Made by a program: the position numbers and the translations under genes
Notes under the pieces: model-generated
Databases searched by the model: none
The model's input: only the letters and a program-made list of their open reading frames with translations
Told to the model about the DNA's origin: nothing
Assembly (NCBI GenBank): GCA_030248225.1
Contig: JASANE010019514.1
Span: 1-64,000, forward strand
Direction: 5' to 3'
DNA from: Trileptium ribeirensis
Lineage: Eukaryota; Nematoda; Enoplea; Enoplida; Thoracostomopsidae
DNA length: 64,000 bases
Shown here: positions 1 to 12,700 of the stretch, in pieces
Layout of the letters: every line of letters starts with the position of its first letter
Numbering within the stretch: position 1 is the stretch's first letter

Positions 1-700
1 GCGGCAGTTGACAGTAAACGGAACGTGACGATATGTGGACAGTAATTACGAAATATAGGTTGTTTTGATCGATATCCGTCGCCAATACATCATTTTAAGT
101 AGTTTTGTTTTTTTTTGTAAAACATGTAGCCGGCCGCTGCTAGCGTCAGTTTAAACTGACGATGACACTTTTGTATTTATCATGGTCAATTTTTGAAATT
201 TTTGAAAAATTTTTTCGAAGTAGTTATTTATGCTATATAAGTTTTCGCTGCATAGCAAAATTGCCTGAGGCTGGCGTCATGGTTGGATATGGGTTAAACT
301 TTTTTCAGGGTGATCCAGAAGACTACGCGGTATATATATGAAACCAAACTAAGGCGTATTCAAAAAGAATCAAGCCAACTTTTAGTTCCTGAGTGCTATT
401 ATTGCGGAAAATGTAAAGATCATGGAAAGCCTTGTGGTACTGCCCCTTCTGCATAAAAATTTATACAAACTTTTACATGTTTTACATGGAATAGTACATG
501 ACCATACCTATGGAGATAAAGCTAAAACAATAAACAGCACCAGAAATGGATAGTGATTGCTAAATAGAGATTGTAAATAAAATTTCCTCATAACCCTAAA
601 TCAAAAAGTAAAACCTTTTTTATAGCATATATTTAATGAATAACCATAACAAGTAAATTGTAAAGAACTAAAACGGATTGCATCATAATTGTAATATATA
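1..700. other. AT-rich sequence, no gene seen
   Basis: No open frame, RNA gene or recognisable repeat is supported here. The one structure seen is a perfect 16-bp palindrome, GTCAGTTTAAACTGAC, at 145-160, next to a GC-rich patch (GTAGCCGGCCGC) in an otherwise AT-rich stretch. Confidence 0.5.
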
Positions 701-2402
701 CATTATATATATTTATTAATTATAGGAAGGGGTAAATAGATGAGTAATATTAGAATAAAAAAATTGGTTGTGGTAGTGGCGTCGATAATTTTGGTATATA
801 TGCAATAAAAAGAACGAACATGGCGTTGTGGCGGAAACAACTAAGCAAGGAACAAATCGAAACAAAAGGACACGACAAATAATCCAAGGTAGCAAACGGT
901 TTCTGAAACAACAACGTCAAAAGATTCTCGACGTGTTGGGATCACCGATGTGGAATCGCCAATTGACGACCAAAACAACGGTTCAACAAACAGCGAATGG
1001 ACACAAATTGAACCAAATATTGGCTATTAAAAGAACGATTCAATGAAACGGAGCGAGTAAGTACTAAAACAATCGTTGATCAAAGAACGCTCAATAATTG
1101 GGTAACAAAGAACGAGCCACGAGCGTTGAACAAAACCAGAGCAAAATAAATTCAATCATACAATGTCCGTTCCACAACCATACCCATTCAACAAGAATTC
1201 AAGCCAAATGAGCTTCACACCGGGCCCAAAAGAACGTCGTTACACATCACACGATGGTGGCAACGGTGCATAAATTACCAAACGGTGTTCGGATTCAACC
1301 TTCGAACGGTTCAAGTAGCAATCATCATAGATACAGAAGAAGTCGCAAAACAATTCGCCGAAATCATACACTATTTCAGAACTAACATCATCTCAATTGC
1401 AACGGTGGTGGCAAAAATCCCGTTGTTGGAACTAAAAGCAATGGCGGCAAAAATGTCGGTTGAAACATTTCTAGACAAAAAATGGCATTCATCCAGATTG
1501 TTTAACTTGGGATGATGAAGAATTCTGGGATGATACACAGAGCGAAATTGCTTGCAGGACGATTCGATACTTAGCGATCCAAACAAGCGAAGGTGAACTG
1601 TTTATCATTGATATCGCACTATTAAAAGGAAAAAATCTGACATTTTGTACTAAGAACTGAAACCACATAAAGAGAACGTTACATTGTGGAATGACGTACC
1701 AAACGAAGAAAAGATGTTGAATGCAACGCTCGAAGAGAAAGAACAACCGTATCCGGCGGGACTAACCACAATCAATCCGATGCCCATCGAACATCGGTCC
1801 ATGCCTCCACCGGTCAATGACCGTTTTCATCATGAAAGATAGAGTCTGGATCTCTTGGGCGAAAACACTATGTGCATGCACTTGCATGCAACAAGGACCA
1901 AGGGTGTTATGGCGCAGTTAATTAAAAAATTATCCAATGCCTGGGAACAGGTACGGCGTCGATTTGCTTTTGTGCAACAAAGCTGCAAACAATATTTCTA
2001 CCGAAAGGCCAAAAACGAACATTCAACATCTGGGATTTGTTTCTTATCAACGCCCTCAACAAATATCCCCTGGGCTATTCAGATGATTGTACAATCACGA
2101 ATTTGATCGATTATTCCAGGTTGTCGAGGTGCGGTTCCTATATATCAAATTTGTCTGTGTTGGAAGTGTGTTTGTGGAAAGTGTTTGTCAACGCAAATGC
2201 CCAAATGCTATTTCAATGTACAATACAGCCGAATTCAAATATTTCGGTGGAAACCTCGAGGGCCATTCTGGGAACGAAGCGAAATTGCGGATGTGTCAAA
2301 AGGAAACGAGGCAACATTCCGCACCCGAGAATTACTTCTTTGGGAGATACAAGCGATCATGGAACAACGACAGCCAAAACGAGGTTCGTCATCGAATGAG
2401 TC

Positions 2403-2501
2403 AAATGCGATCGATGTTATCTGTGGTTTCACTATCATGCTTGCGTGGGTTTAGACGGCGATCCACAGGAGGCGCTGTGGCATTGCCTCCAATGCGTTAA
2501 A
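2403..2501 (+). pseudogene. PHD-finger-like fragment
   Basis: In the frame of position 2403 the peptide contains CDRC, then WFH, then AC followed by VGLD, then WHCLQC. This is the order of the last six zinc ligands of a C4HC3 PHD finger, which usually reads chromatin marks; PHD fingers also occur in some retrotransposon proteins. The first Cys pair is not visible, an in-frame stop lies just upstream (2397-2399), and the spacing from His to Cys is one residue longer than usual. It is therefore a broken copy, not a working domain. A Zn-ribbon of another family is an alternative. Confidence 0.35.
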
Positions 2502-4759
2502 ATTTATACCGTTGATGAGCCAGTTAACCAAGCGATCGTACAGAGAGCCATACATACTCGTCTCGAAAGTAATGAACTCTTTTCTTTCTTTCTGTTTGTT
2601 TTCATTCGAGCTTAAAAGTCACATTTTATTGATTTCAGGAGGCTTAATGGTCCGTTGCTTCTGGAAATATTGTTAGTAATGGCAATTTTGCGGTGTATAT
2701 AGTATTCTGATCGTAATGTGTAGTTGAATTAAGCAGTTTTGCTGTAAAATTCGCACAGTATATACATAAAGTATACAAAACACGTTTTGATATATATACT
2801 TTATATAGCTTACTCGGTATACGGTATGGTTTCATAAAATACCCTGCGCCCTAAATTAGCCGAATACAAACCTGCTCCCCCGATTAAAACTCTCTGGAAA
2901 ACGCAATATTCCATTTTATGTATTTCATTTGTAATTTTTGGAATGAAAATGTGGAATAAAGACCAGATAGTTTAATTTTTTGTAATATTTTATTACGAAA
3001 AAGCGGAATGAAAACTCGCTTACATAATTTTTTGCAAAAATATAGTGACGGTATGATATCCCGTTCACTTAGCAAAATATATATAGTGGAGCCTGGGCAT
3101 GACCACTGCCCACAAATCCGACTTACAATTAGTTTTGTTTTTCTGTTTATAGATATTTTATATATTGGTGCGATTTTGCTGAATTGCATAGGAAAAACTT
3201 GTTTAATTCGTATAGAGATTAAAAGTACGACGACTGGATTGTCTCAGTAATCACGATTACCGTGTTCGGTGGAAAATAAACAGATGCGACGTCCGTACAT
3301 GCCTGATACCAAAGACAAGTGTTTGGTCAAATATCTAACGCGCTTTTAGCAATTAAGGCTGCACGACTGCACGATCTTCGGCTTCGATCTCGTGCCGGAT
3401 GGTATTCGATAGCGGTCGAAACCTTCGAAGCGGCCGAACTTTTGCTCAAAATCGTAAATACGCTTATTGACGTCGTGCTCACTGATCAACAGCGTGAAAA
3501 GCTCAATTGAAAGATAACGATCGCGAAGTACTGTAACGGGCTTTAAATGCAGAAATCCGTAACAGACTGCCGCCAGATTATTTTGCGACACCGGCCAGGC
3601 ATTGCAAAATAATATAAAAGTCCGGTTCGAATTTTAGCGTTAACTACGGTCATTGGCGCCACTGCGACCATCGGCATCGCTTGATTTGCCAGTCGACTGC
3701 ACAAAAACGACCTGTTGTAACAAAAAGACGTCGCTACGCTTTGGTTCAACGAAAACGCGGATATGCCGACGCGGGAAGCATCGTTGGGGCCAATGAGGAC
3801 AAGTGGTGCCACCCGAAAGCATGCGGATCGATCTATTAAAATTAGATCAGCCAATGTGCACTGCGCATGCCCATAACCCGAACAGTCTTAGTGATTTCGT
3901 GATTATTGCGACATCACCAAAGACAAGAGCAAAGCGCTATTCTCTCTTATTCCGCGGTTGGCGGTTCAACTACTGGCGTGATCAACAATACCCGGATAGT
4001 ACAAAAGCGATGCAATTCGTATATTATTGCTGCAATGACATGCTTTTGTTCCCGATCGTGGTTGGAATTGCCACGCGTGTGTCTTCACGGGCATTTGAAC
4101 CGACAAAGAAGCACGCTGTTTGAGGCGCATTTCCTCATTGCCCACGTCATACAACGTCATGGATAAGCCACAAGTGTGCGATATCAAACACGATACGGAT
4201 ACGGAACGCAACAAATGGGAAATCTTCGTGAATTTATACAGAAACTGGCATATGTCGCGTCCGGCTCTCACAAATGTCTTCCGGTCAAACGATTATTTAA
4301 CAACGTTAGTCAAAGGCATGAAGTTTATCGACTCCAACACGATTCAACCAGGCGATCTATGGTTGGTTGATAACCAGAAACTGGAAAACGAGAAACTGGC
4401 TTATCAAATTAGTGAGAATGTCATTATTTATACGATGACGATATTTCGATACACGAAAACCTTGTTCCGTTACAAAAGATACATGTCCTGCTGGCGAAAG
4501 TTGAACATAGTGTAAAATTGGAGCAAGCGAGCATCTTTAGCGAACAAGGTGTATAGAACCGCGATGGCTAAAGTCACCAAGATATCCTCCAAGCACAAAT
4601 TGCACTAGTTGGAAATCTCGAGCGAGCGACACTGCAGCAACAACAACAGCAGATTGAAGATGCCAATAAATATGTGAATAATTCGAAGAGAAAGAGTACA
4701 AACGCCTTGCCATCGAACGAAAAGATAATGAATTAGCACTCAAACTATTTCGACCTCCT

Positions 4760-4960
4760 CCAGGTTCTCCAGTTCATGCCCTAAAGGTAAATTTCAGCCT
4801 CTCCCAGTTCACGCCGCCAGTTACTTCCCTGCTGTACTAAATAACCAATTTTTCTCTTATGGGATAAACAATATGCGAATTCTTCCCCAATTTTGGTTAA
4901 CACCAAATTTTCCTTTTCGGCGGTAAAAGTCAATAAAATTGTAGGAACAGTGCAATAACT
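4760..4960. repeat. Dispersed repeat copy, related to 62617-62837
   Basis: The stretch around TAAACAATATGCGAATT shares order and spacing of many short blocks with 62650-62815, for example CCAGTT, ACTAAA, CCAATTTTT, TAAACAATATGCGAATT and CCAAATT. It falls where the coding relic changes frame and composition, so it probably inserted into that region. Its ends are blurred by divergence. Confidence 0.4.
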
Positions 4961-5874
4961 TGCCAAGTGAGACATCTTCGCAACCACAATTGTCAACGCA
5001 TGGCTTTACGCAGCAAATACCGTCTACTGAACACAAATCGTAAGTCGCAAGCGCGGTGTTGGTACCAGAAAAGCCTAGGGATCAATGAAGAATTCTTACA
5101 ACAGCGACTTGAGGTCAACGAGAACAGACATCTACTCTAGCGTCGAACGAAAAAGCCGATCTCAACGGGCTTCATTCCGTGAGTCCAGCAGCTGTGTAGG
5201 AGTCAAGATTAGCTGGATCGCCAAGGTTCGATCTTGTAATCACGCAAACCAATCTTGAGAATACGAAGGGAACTCGGTTTTATATATCATCGGGATCTGA
5301 ATGCAACGAAAATAGAAACGTTCACCGCATAAACAGCAGCCACATTATGGCGAACACTGACACTGTCATCGTCACTTGCCGCGCGCCATTACCGCGATTT
5401 ATCATGACACGGCTCACCGCGAAAACACAGTCGATACGATGAACGGGATCGACATAGAAAGGAAAAACCATTCCCAGCTCGTCATTACTATAGTGACAAT
5501 AAACAGTCAAGGAAAGATCCCGCGAGTAAACCACCGATTCAATTGGAAAATCAAAAATCGCAAATATCAACGTATGATTAACATGCACAGCGATCAAATG
5601 GTCAAGCGCTGTGGAAATCAAGCGAACCAACACAACGTTATCCACGAAAGCACCAAAAGAAAAAAACTGAACTTATAATACTCAGAGAGATTAAGGCTTA
5701 AATACATGTTACTAAGATAGTTCCAGTTTCATTGCAAGCACCAGTCACTTATGCTAACAGCTTTTCAGGACAAGTACCACAAGCACCAACGACTATATTC
5801 TGATGGTGGGATCAAGGCACGCTTTATCAACAACCGCAAGGTCAAGTCGCTTCGGTTCAAATGTACCCCGAGTT

Positions 5875-6251
5875 CTGGGGTCTCCATTCCATGAAAATTT
5901 TTTAGGTGGTATGAACCAAAGCCCCTCTGGGTCTGAACCGGGGGGCGCCCAATTTTATCAGGGGGATTTTGCTAAGGTTAAAAATCGTGTCAGAAACACT
6001 GTCAAAACGCTTTTGATGGAGATAAAGGGCGATTTTGAAGCAAATTTTGTCAAAATTTTCGAAATTTTTGGCGTGAGAACGAAATTTTAGTACAAAATTT
6101 GTTTCAATTTTTGTACTTTAGACCGACTGTAAATTAAAAAATTTTCCCAGAAACGGGGGGAGCCCAAAATTTTGCCAGGGGGCATTTGTTTTGAACCAGA
6201 GGGAACCGAAACATGCCATGGGGGCCCACACCCCGAATTTGGAAAGCCCAG
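5875..6251. mobile_element. Non-autonomous TIR element, family B copy 1 (377 bp)
   Basis: The ends are inverted repeats: CTGGGGTCTCCATT on the left and the complement of CTGGGCTTTCCAAATT on the right. The body is shared with copies at 8546-8906 and 30882-31110, including the phrases GGGGGGCGCC, CAAAATTTTGCCA and GAACCAGGGGGAACCGAAA. It encodes nothing. AGTT flanks it on both sides and may be the target duplication. It sits inside the Pro/Gln-rich end of the coding relic, which continues on its far side. Confidence 0.7.
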
Positions 6252-6617
6252 AAGTTTATGCGCAATGGCAATCGAGCCAATTCGTCCCGAGCGCATCTGG
6301 CTGGTAATACCATCCGACGTTAAATAAGTCAACGCAATTACGGGTTCAATCAGTGGTTCGAGCGCCTCCGTTATCGCTACCTTTTCAAAATAAGAAGGTT
6401 ACTTTCAGGGATCCTACCTCTATAACGTTAAGAGATAAGATACTTTTATATAACCTGACGTCAGGCATCATTATTATGATGGCAAACACGTACGACTGCC
6501 CTAGTGTGATAGCCCGTGAGATGCAAAAGGTTTCAAAATGTAACACTTCCCAATCACAGCATTATTTTAGATTTTGATTCATATATATCTTCAAGTGGCT
6601 ATAGCCAAATAGTTTCG

Positions 6618-6749
6618 ATGGGAAATTTTGATTCAAAGGCAAATATTTATAGTCAGCCTTCGCAGTTGTCTGCTTCGGAAATAACAAAGCTCCAGCAAAT
6701 ATGGCTACACGTGTCGGATGGCGACAGTTTAAAAGAAAATCTGTTTAAG
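6618..6749 (+). CDS. MEAK7: MEAK7 coding exon 1 (residues 1-44)
   Basis: ATG at 6618 gives MGNFDSK, followed by LSASEITKLQQIW and SLKENLFK. The donor is AAG|GTTAGT at 6750, phase 0. The frame is open upstream to another ATG at 6516, so a longer start cannot be excluded, but only the inner ATG places Gly at position 2 and Ser at position 6 as myristoylation requires and as the family shows. Confidence 0.85.
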
Positions 6750-9700
6750 GTTAGTGCTGCTGTAAGTCATACTCACATAATATTGCAATTAAATCGGCGA
6801 GTCACGCTAAAGTTTGCTTCTTCGATGCGTGTGTCAAACCTGAACGTGGGTCGTCGATAGAGCTGACGGATTTCAAACCACTTCGAGTACATATCGCTAC
6901 CATAATTAATCAAACACAGGGACACCTTGGGTTTTGGTTTTAGTATTTATTGATAAGATAAGTCAAAATCATATATAAATGGACAGGAGTATATTGTACA
7001 GGATAATACAATAGGTACAACGTCAATGGTACGGTACGCTATCGCGAAAATGGACAGGGCGTTGCAGGGGGTAGGATGCAGTCATCGCTTTTTTCATGGC
7101 ACTCTCATAGCTGGTTCAAATCATGGCGCGAACTACTAAGCTTTCCTAATCACAACTGTGCTTAGCTTACTCGAAAATCGGGAGGGAAAAACATACAAGT
7201 AGTACGAGGCGATAATCAGTTAGTTTTCGAGAGGCGCCATTCGGCCGCTACACGCTTGGCACTATAGCTACTAATACGAGGGTACGTCGATTACACAATA
7301 TGTTCAGATAAGCTAAAGGCAGCAAAACTAAACAGGTAAATTCGAATATGCGTGTCAAAGCGCACGCAATTGGATTGTGGGGTTTGATTTTGCTCATACT
7401 AATCAACGGCTGTAGTACATGATATGTGAGTCGGTACGGTACAGATAACTAATGGGTTAAAAAGCAGCAAGTTATAGCGAATCATCAAAGGTACAGTTAA
7501 ACAATCGATACGGGTACACAATGTACAAGAATATACAGTAAAATGGGTGCAAGTTTGTGCGTTCATCATCTCGATACGACTCCTGGGCTCGAGTGCGACA
7601 ACGGTGTAACATTTTTCCTTCCTACTCGCATACGTATGTATTGAATATAACTGCGGCTTCAACAATTTTCGGTAATTCGTGGCACAACAAACTAATCAGG
7701 ATCCAAAATCTTTAATAAATTATCCTTCAAATATCGTGGCAAAGATGCAAAATTTAGGCTTCGATTGGTACTCATTGGTAACGTAGAGAAGTAGTACAAA
7801 AACGGACTCTTTCGTGGCCGTGACCATGAACCAGAATAGATGCAAAACCGGTAGGGTAAAATCTTTCCTAATCGACTCAGTCTCCTGAACCACCAGTCTT
7901 TTGGAATAAAATTTAATGTCGCTGTGAGATGTAGTAATACCATGTCCGACGGTCATAATGAGGCATGGTGACCTCTGCACCCCTAACATAGCAGGAGCCA
8001 GAGGCCTTCAAATCGGGTTGGCCAAATGAAGCCAAAAACACATGTCTCACTATAAACGTTCGCCTTGTCGCTTGCACGTGATACATATGTGTGTTTTTCA
8101 TTTCAGTGTGATCCATTGGTATTTGCTAATTTTTCCGGAAAAACGTGGGGATAAGCATCGACACTGAAGCTGACGTCAAGCTTCCGAAAATTTTTGTCGT
8201 GACATGTAGCCCCCGACCAAGGTCAAATCTGGCAGAGTGCATACGCTGGTAAATAGCGTCAAAGTGCACTAGCGCCAAAAATACTATATAACGGTAATCG
8301 TAATCAGTACAGGTGTTCTTGAAAAAAGAATATCAGCGTCCATGTGTTGTTTGATTATAAGGTCGAATGTCATGAATTGACAAAAATGGGGTATGAAAAA
8401 TGTAGCCCCCCCCCGACCTGACAAAAATTAGATTAAAAAAAGCCAAATTTGGCATACAGTTTTACAATAGGCTGGATAGAAACATAGTAACGTCTCACCA
8501 GAATTGACCTATCTATTAAAATTTTTTAATGAAAATGTAGCCCCCGGGCTCTCCATTCGCTGAAAAGTTTGCCAGGATGCAATCTTGGTTCTGGACCGGG
8601 GGGCGCCGATTTTGCCAGGGGCATTTTTCCAAGACAAAAACGGTTAGAAATCGTGTCAAAATGGTTTTGGTGGAGAGGAAAAACTATTTTGAAGTAAATT
8701 TTGACTAAATTTGTGAAATTTTTGGGTTTACAGCAGAATTTTAGTACAAATTTTGATCAAATTTTATGTACTTTCGAAACAAAAAAAAATTCGAAGAGGT
8801 GGTGAACCGGGGAGCCCAAAATTTTGCCATGGGGCTTGAACCGGTGGGCACCTGTTCTGAACCAGGGGGAACCGAAAAATGCCAGCCCCCCCAATTTGGA
8901 GAGCCCAGCCCCTTGGCCGCATGTATAATGTGTGAGTAAACTTAGCCTGCGCCCGCTGACTATCCTATTTTGTTATTTGGAAAAAATTGTGTAACTGAAC
9001 CCTATCAACTCAAGCAAAATTTGCTGTTTTCTGTTCGCTAACATTAAAATTGTTTGCGAACGAAATGTTATCGCTTTTGAATTACCGAGGGTTATGTTCG
9101 TGGACGTAATGACAAAATACATGACCCTTTCGTTTATGCCGTCGCATTTACATTGAATTTGTTCGCCAATAGAGACGAATCCTAAGTGAAAACTAATTGT
9201 CGGAGAACTGTTATTGGCCGATTGTGAATCACTACTTCTGGGCTAACAATGAATCGAACCCCCTTTTTTACTTGTTCGCTAAAAATGGATGTGGATTCGA
9301 CATCAGGTTTTACAAAATAGGATAGTTAGTGGGCGCAGGTTAAGTTTAGTCGCCATAATAAAAGAAACCGAAGGTCGCAAGAACCGTATTAATATATAAG
9401 TTCATCATCATTGCACCGTGATATGGAGCCGTGCTGTTAACTGGGTAGCTAGGGAGCCCTTCTGTTTGCCCGCACATCTATTCTTCGCGTTGTCCTTATT
9501 ATGATCACCTAAATGTAAGCTAATCAAAGATCAATATTTGTTTTACAGCAACGTGTTAAAATAAATCTAGAATTTCTAGAAGTAGCTAAAGTTTCACGCA
9601 ATTTATGTTGTAAATTGTGTAGCCCCCGACCTGAGGTGCAGCCCTCCCGACCTGAAGTGTAGCCCCCCGACTAACATATATCGGAGTGCCAATTTTTACA

Positions 9701-12700
9701 AGACAAGGATCTTCCTGAAATTTTTTGTCGGACATCCCCCACTCATGATTGGTTTGTAAGCATAAAATGGTATCAGTAGGTGCTGTCTATGTTGCGCTAG
9801 AAAAACTTCTGCGACAGGCTTGTTTTAAATTGGTCGATTTTTAACCATAAAAGGGCCCTAGCTGCACCTATTTTAGGTCGCAAATCCTCCAAATGGCTTG
9901 GCCGTGACCCTTTTGGTCCGACTTGCATACAAACACTGCGTTACCCTACAGAATAATGACATTTCGGATTAAAATTAGATTCCCAGGGGTACCCTTTGCG
10001 ACCCCTATAGCAGGTTTCAAGTAATAGTTCGTTTTGCATAGAGACATCGATATTCGAAAAATTCAGGTTGTTTATGTCGGAAGCGGTCTAGACACTGTAC
10101 ATACGAAAACGTTTTATTTTGGCTTCAAAAAGAAATGACCCAAACTCCTTTTAGTGCTTCACAGATTTTTTGTTACATTGAGGATATACTTAACATACGT
10201 TATATATAATTATTAATGTAATGCTAATGTTTCGTTTTATGTTATAAAATGGAAAAGCCAGGGGTTTGGCGCTGATTAGTTTAACAGAATTAATGTTGAT
10301 TAAAATATCCTAAAATTAGTGTTTTCGGTAGCGAATGAATGCAATTGATTTTCACTACAGGGATCAGAAAAATTAAGATGGTAATTTTAGTCTTATCATG
10401 AGCTAGATGACAGTAATTGGTTTTATATTGTTTCTAACCGATATTTTATTAGTTTTAGTTTCTACATCATTTTTGTACTCTGTTACGCAAATTGGTCCAG
10501 ATTGGTAAAAAGTTGGGTATTTTGTTGGGAAGAGTGTGTTTGGACTACGCTATAGGCCTCGCAGATTATTTAACATTTGATATATATTTTTAAGCTTAAA
10601 ATTGACAGTAGCAGTGATTTTTGTCTCTTGTTATTAATTTTATGTACTGACAGGCAAAATGATCTGGATTGGCGAAAATGTGTATATATTATTGATGGGA
10701 ACGGTGTGTTCTGGTTACGTTATAGCTATTTAGGATTATTAAAAGTTGTCACTTTAAGGTATAAAATTGGCAATTGAGTTATTTTAAAGTTTTTCCAGCA
10801 ATTTTATGTTTAGGAGGTATTGTTTCTTTCACTTATTGAGAAAATTGTAATTTTAGAATCTATAAGTATTAATAGCCGTTTTGTTTATCTAGTTCTGGTA
10901 GCGCTATCTAATGGGAAGGAAGTCCGCTGCAAATAAAGGATATATGGTTGTGTATGAGTGTATTTATCTTGCAATTTAAAAAGCGTATCTTAGCAAAAAT
11001 CAGTGCCAAACCTCCGTTTTTTTTCAATTTAAGAAACCAAACATAAGCCTATGCCATTAGCATTAGTTATAGCCTATGTTAAATATATCCTCAATTTAAC
11101 AAAAAATCTTTGGAACACTTTGTTCAGGGTCATCGTTGCGAATAAATGCATTATAAAAAATGGTTGTTATTGTCATTGAAAAAATCTAAATGTAACAGAG
11201 CGGAAACAACAGGGTGTTGACTTTCCCAGCCTAGTCCAGGGGTGATTGTAGCGACTGGATGCACTATTAAACAATTTATTACAAATAAAAAATGTGCCAC
11301 ATGACATGTACACAACAGGAGTTTAACCTATAGGATAGTGCACGGTTAGCAATTTAGCGACTACATTATGTTTAAAAGCGTTTTTCCAAAATACATAAAG
11401 GATAAATTAATGTAAAACGTTTTTCCAATACTTTTGCTGTCGTAACAATTTCAACTTGACAAATACTATCATAATAAAACAATAAAAATAGTATTTTTGC
11501 TATAGAGCAGTAAAAGAATTATAGGGCGTGCACATGGGTTTCTTTTTTCTTGCCCATTAAGCCAAACACCTTATTTTCATACCTTGAACTCTAGATTGGG
11601 GGTAGTTAACGCAGGCTGAATGATACCGGAGGAAACTTATTAATATTTGTCATTTTTCAATTTAGATGTATATAAGTCATTTAACCGTGTCTATAGGTTT
11701 TCGTTTTTGCTGGATACGAATAAAGCATAGTATTTCATTCTATGAATCAGATAAGGTAAGTGTTGCGGTGCTACAACTAAAAATCACTCTTCAAATTATA
11801 ACTTTCATTAAAATTTGTGATCCATAAATACCAAAAGTTTTCATCTTTTGTCATTTGAAAAAGAAATAGAGAGTTGTTCGGTTTTGATATATGTGTGACA
11901 TGACCGTAGCTATGGTATTGAAGCATTGCCGGTGTGCAATCGTGGGACTTTAAACGGGCTCAGGAACCTGAATTTGGAATAACGAAATGGCCGCTAAACC
12001 TATATGCTGGCTTCGTTTCCTCCGGTTTCGAGTTACAAGTATATATGTGACTGAATAAGTACTGTTAACCAAATATTCTACCAGCCGCGAGGCTGTCTGC
12101 CAAACTAAAAAACGATTGACTATAACTCTGGCTAGTCCAAAGTGGGCGGGGGGTGGGGGCCGGCATTTCCGGCTGCCCCCAGCAAAAATTCGGGTACCCC
12201 CTGTTCAAAGGCCCCTGCTGAGATAAATAAAATTTAAACGCGACAAAATCCGGGGCACCCCCAGGCAGGTGAGCCGGGGGCTGCTATAATTTCCGAAGTG
12301 TGAACAAGCCAGTAACTAATTGGTAATATTCTCATAAACGCAAGACCATAACCTTGGTTACTGTATAATATAACAGTACTGTACAGTAATGTATAATATT
12401 CTTGGTTTTGATCTTAATGTGTTATACAAAAACATATTTATTGCACTTAAAAGAAAATATATTTAAAACCGCTAAATTGTATTAAATTTGATTTATTCAG
12501 CTTAAACGTGGTCCGGACGTACAGTTGCACCGCGGACCAAGCTACAGATTCCGACCAGTCTACAGGTTTTTTTCAAAATTCATGCTAAATGTGTGTTTTT
12601 GAAATTTACTTGTGTTTTTAATTAACCCGCAAATACCCAAATACCCTGTTTTAACATTCACGGAAGGTAAAACTATGATAACCGGTTACTAGCAATTTTA

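Larger units (their letters stand above)
720..5874 (+). pseudogene. Decayed former coding region, frameshifted throughout, family not identified
   Basis: The base composition (CAA/ACG-rich, balanced codons) is unlike the AT-rich intron and intergenic DNA around it. Protein-like stretches appear in all three plus-strand frames and are broken by stops and frameshifts: about 1163-1270, 1500-1850, 1855-2100, 2185-2600, 3310-3510, 3690-3830, 4159-4550 and 4590-4785. Visible features are an acidic stretch near 1516 (WDDEEFWDD), a PHD-finger-like piece at 2403-2501, a Lys/Glu-rich helical segment at 4318-4550, a poly-Gln run near 4640 and a Pro/Gln-rich C-terminal segment at 5735-5870. The last segment seems to continue past a transposon at 6252-6310. 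An AT-rich, non-coding stretch at 2640-3240 interrupts the series. I do not recognise the protein. It could be one dead gene, two, or a decayed mobile or viral-type element. No spliced model works, because the breaks lack splice sites. Confidence 0.45.
8200..9740. repeat. Recurrent TGTAGCCCCCGACC motif
   Basis: The short phrase TGTAGCCCCC(C)GACC recurs at about 8207, 8401, 9617, 9637 (as TGCAGCCCTCCCGACC) and 9659; a TGTAGCCCCCG also abuts family B copy 2 at 8536. Some copies share flanking text (AATTTTTGTCG..GACAT), so these are fragments of one dispersed repeat rather than chance C-runs. Confidence 0.5.

Noticed and set aside
7690..8116. Overlapping minus-strand frames as a retroelement pol gene
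   Set aside because: No catalytic or structural motif of RT, RNase H or integrase can be seen in any frame.
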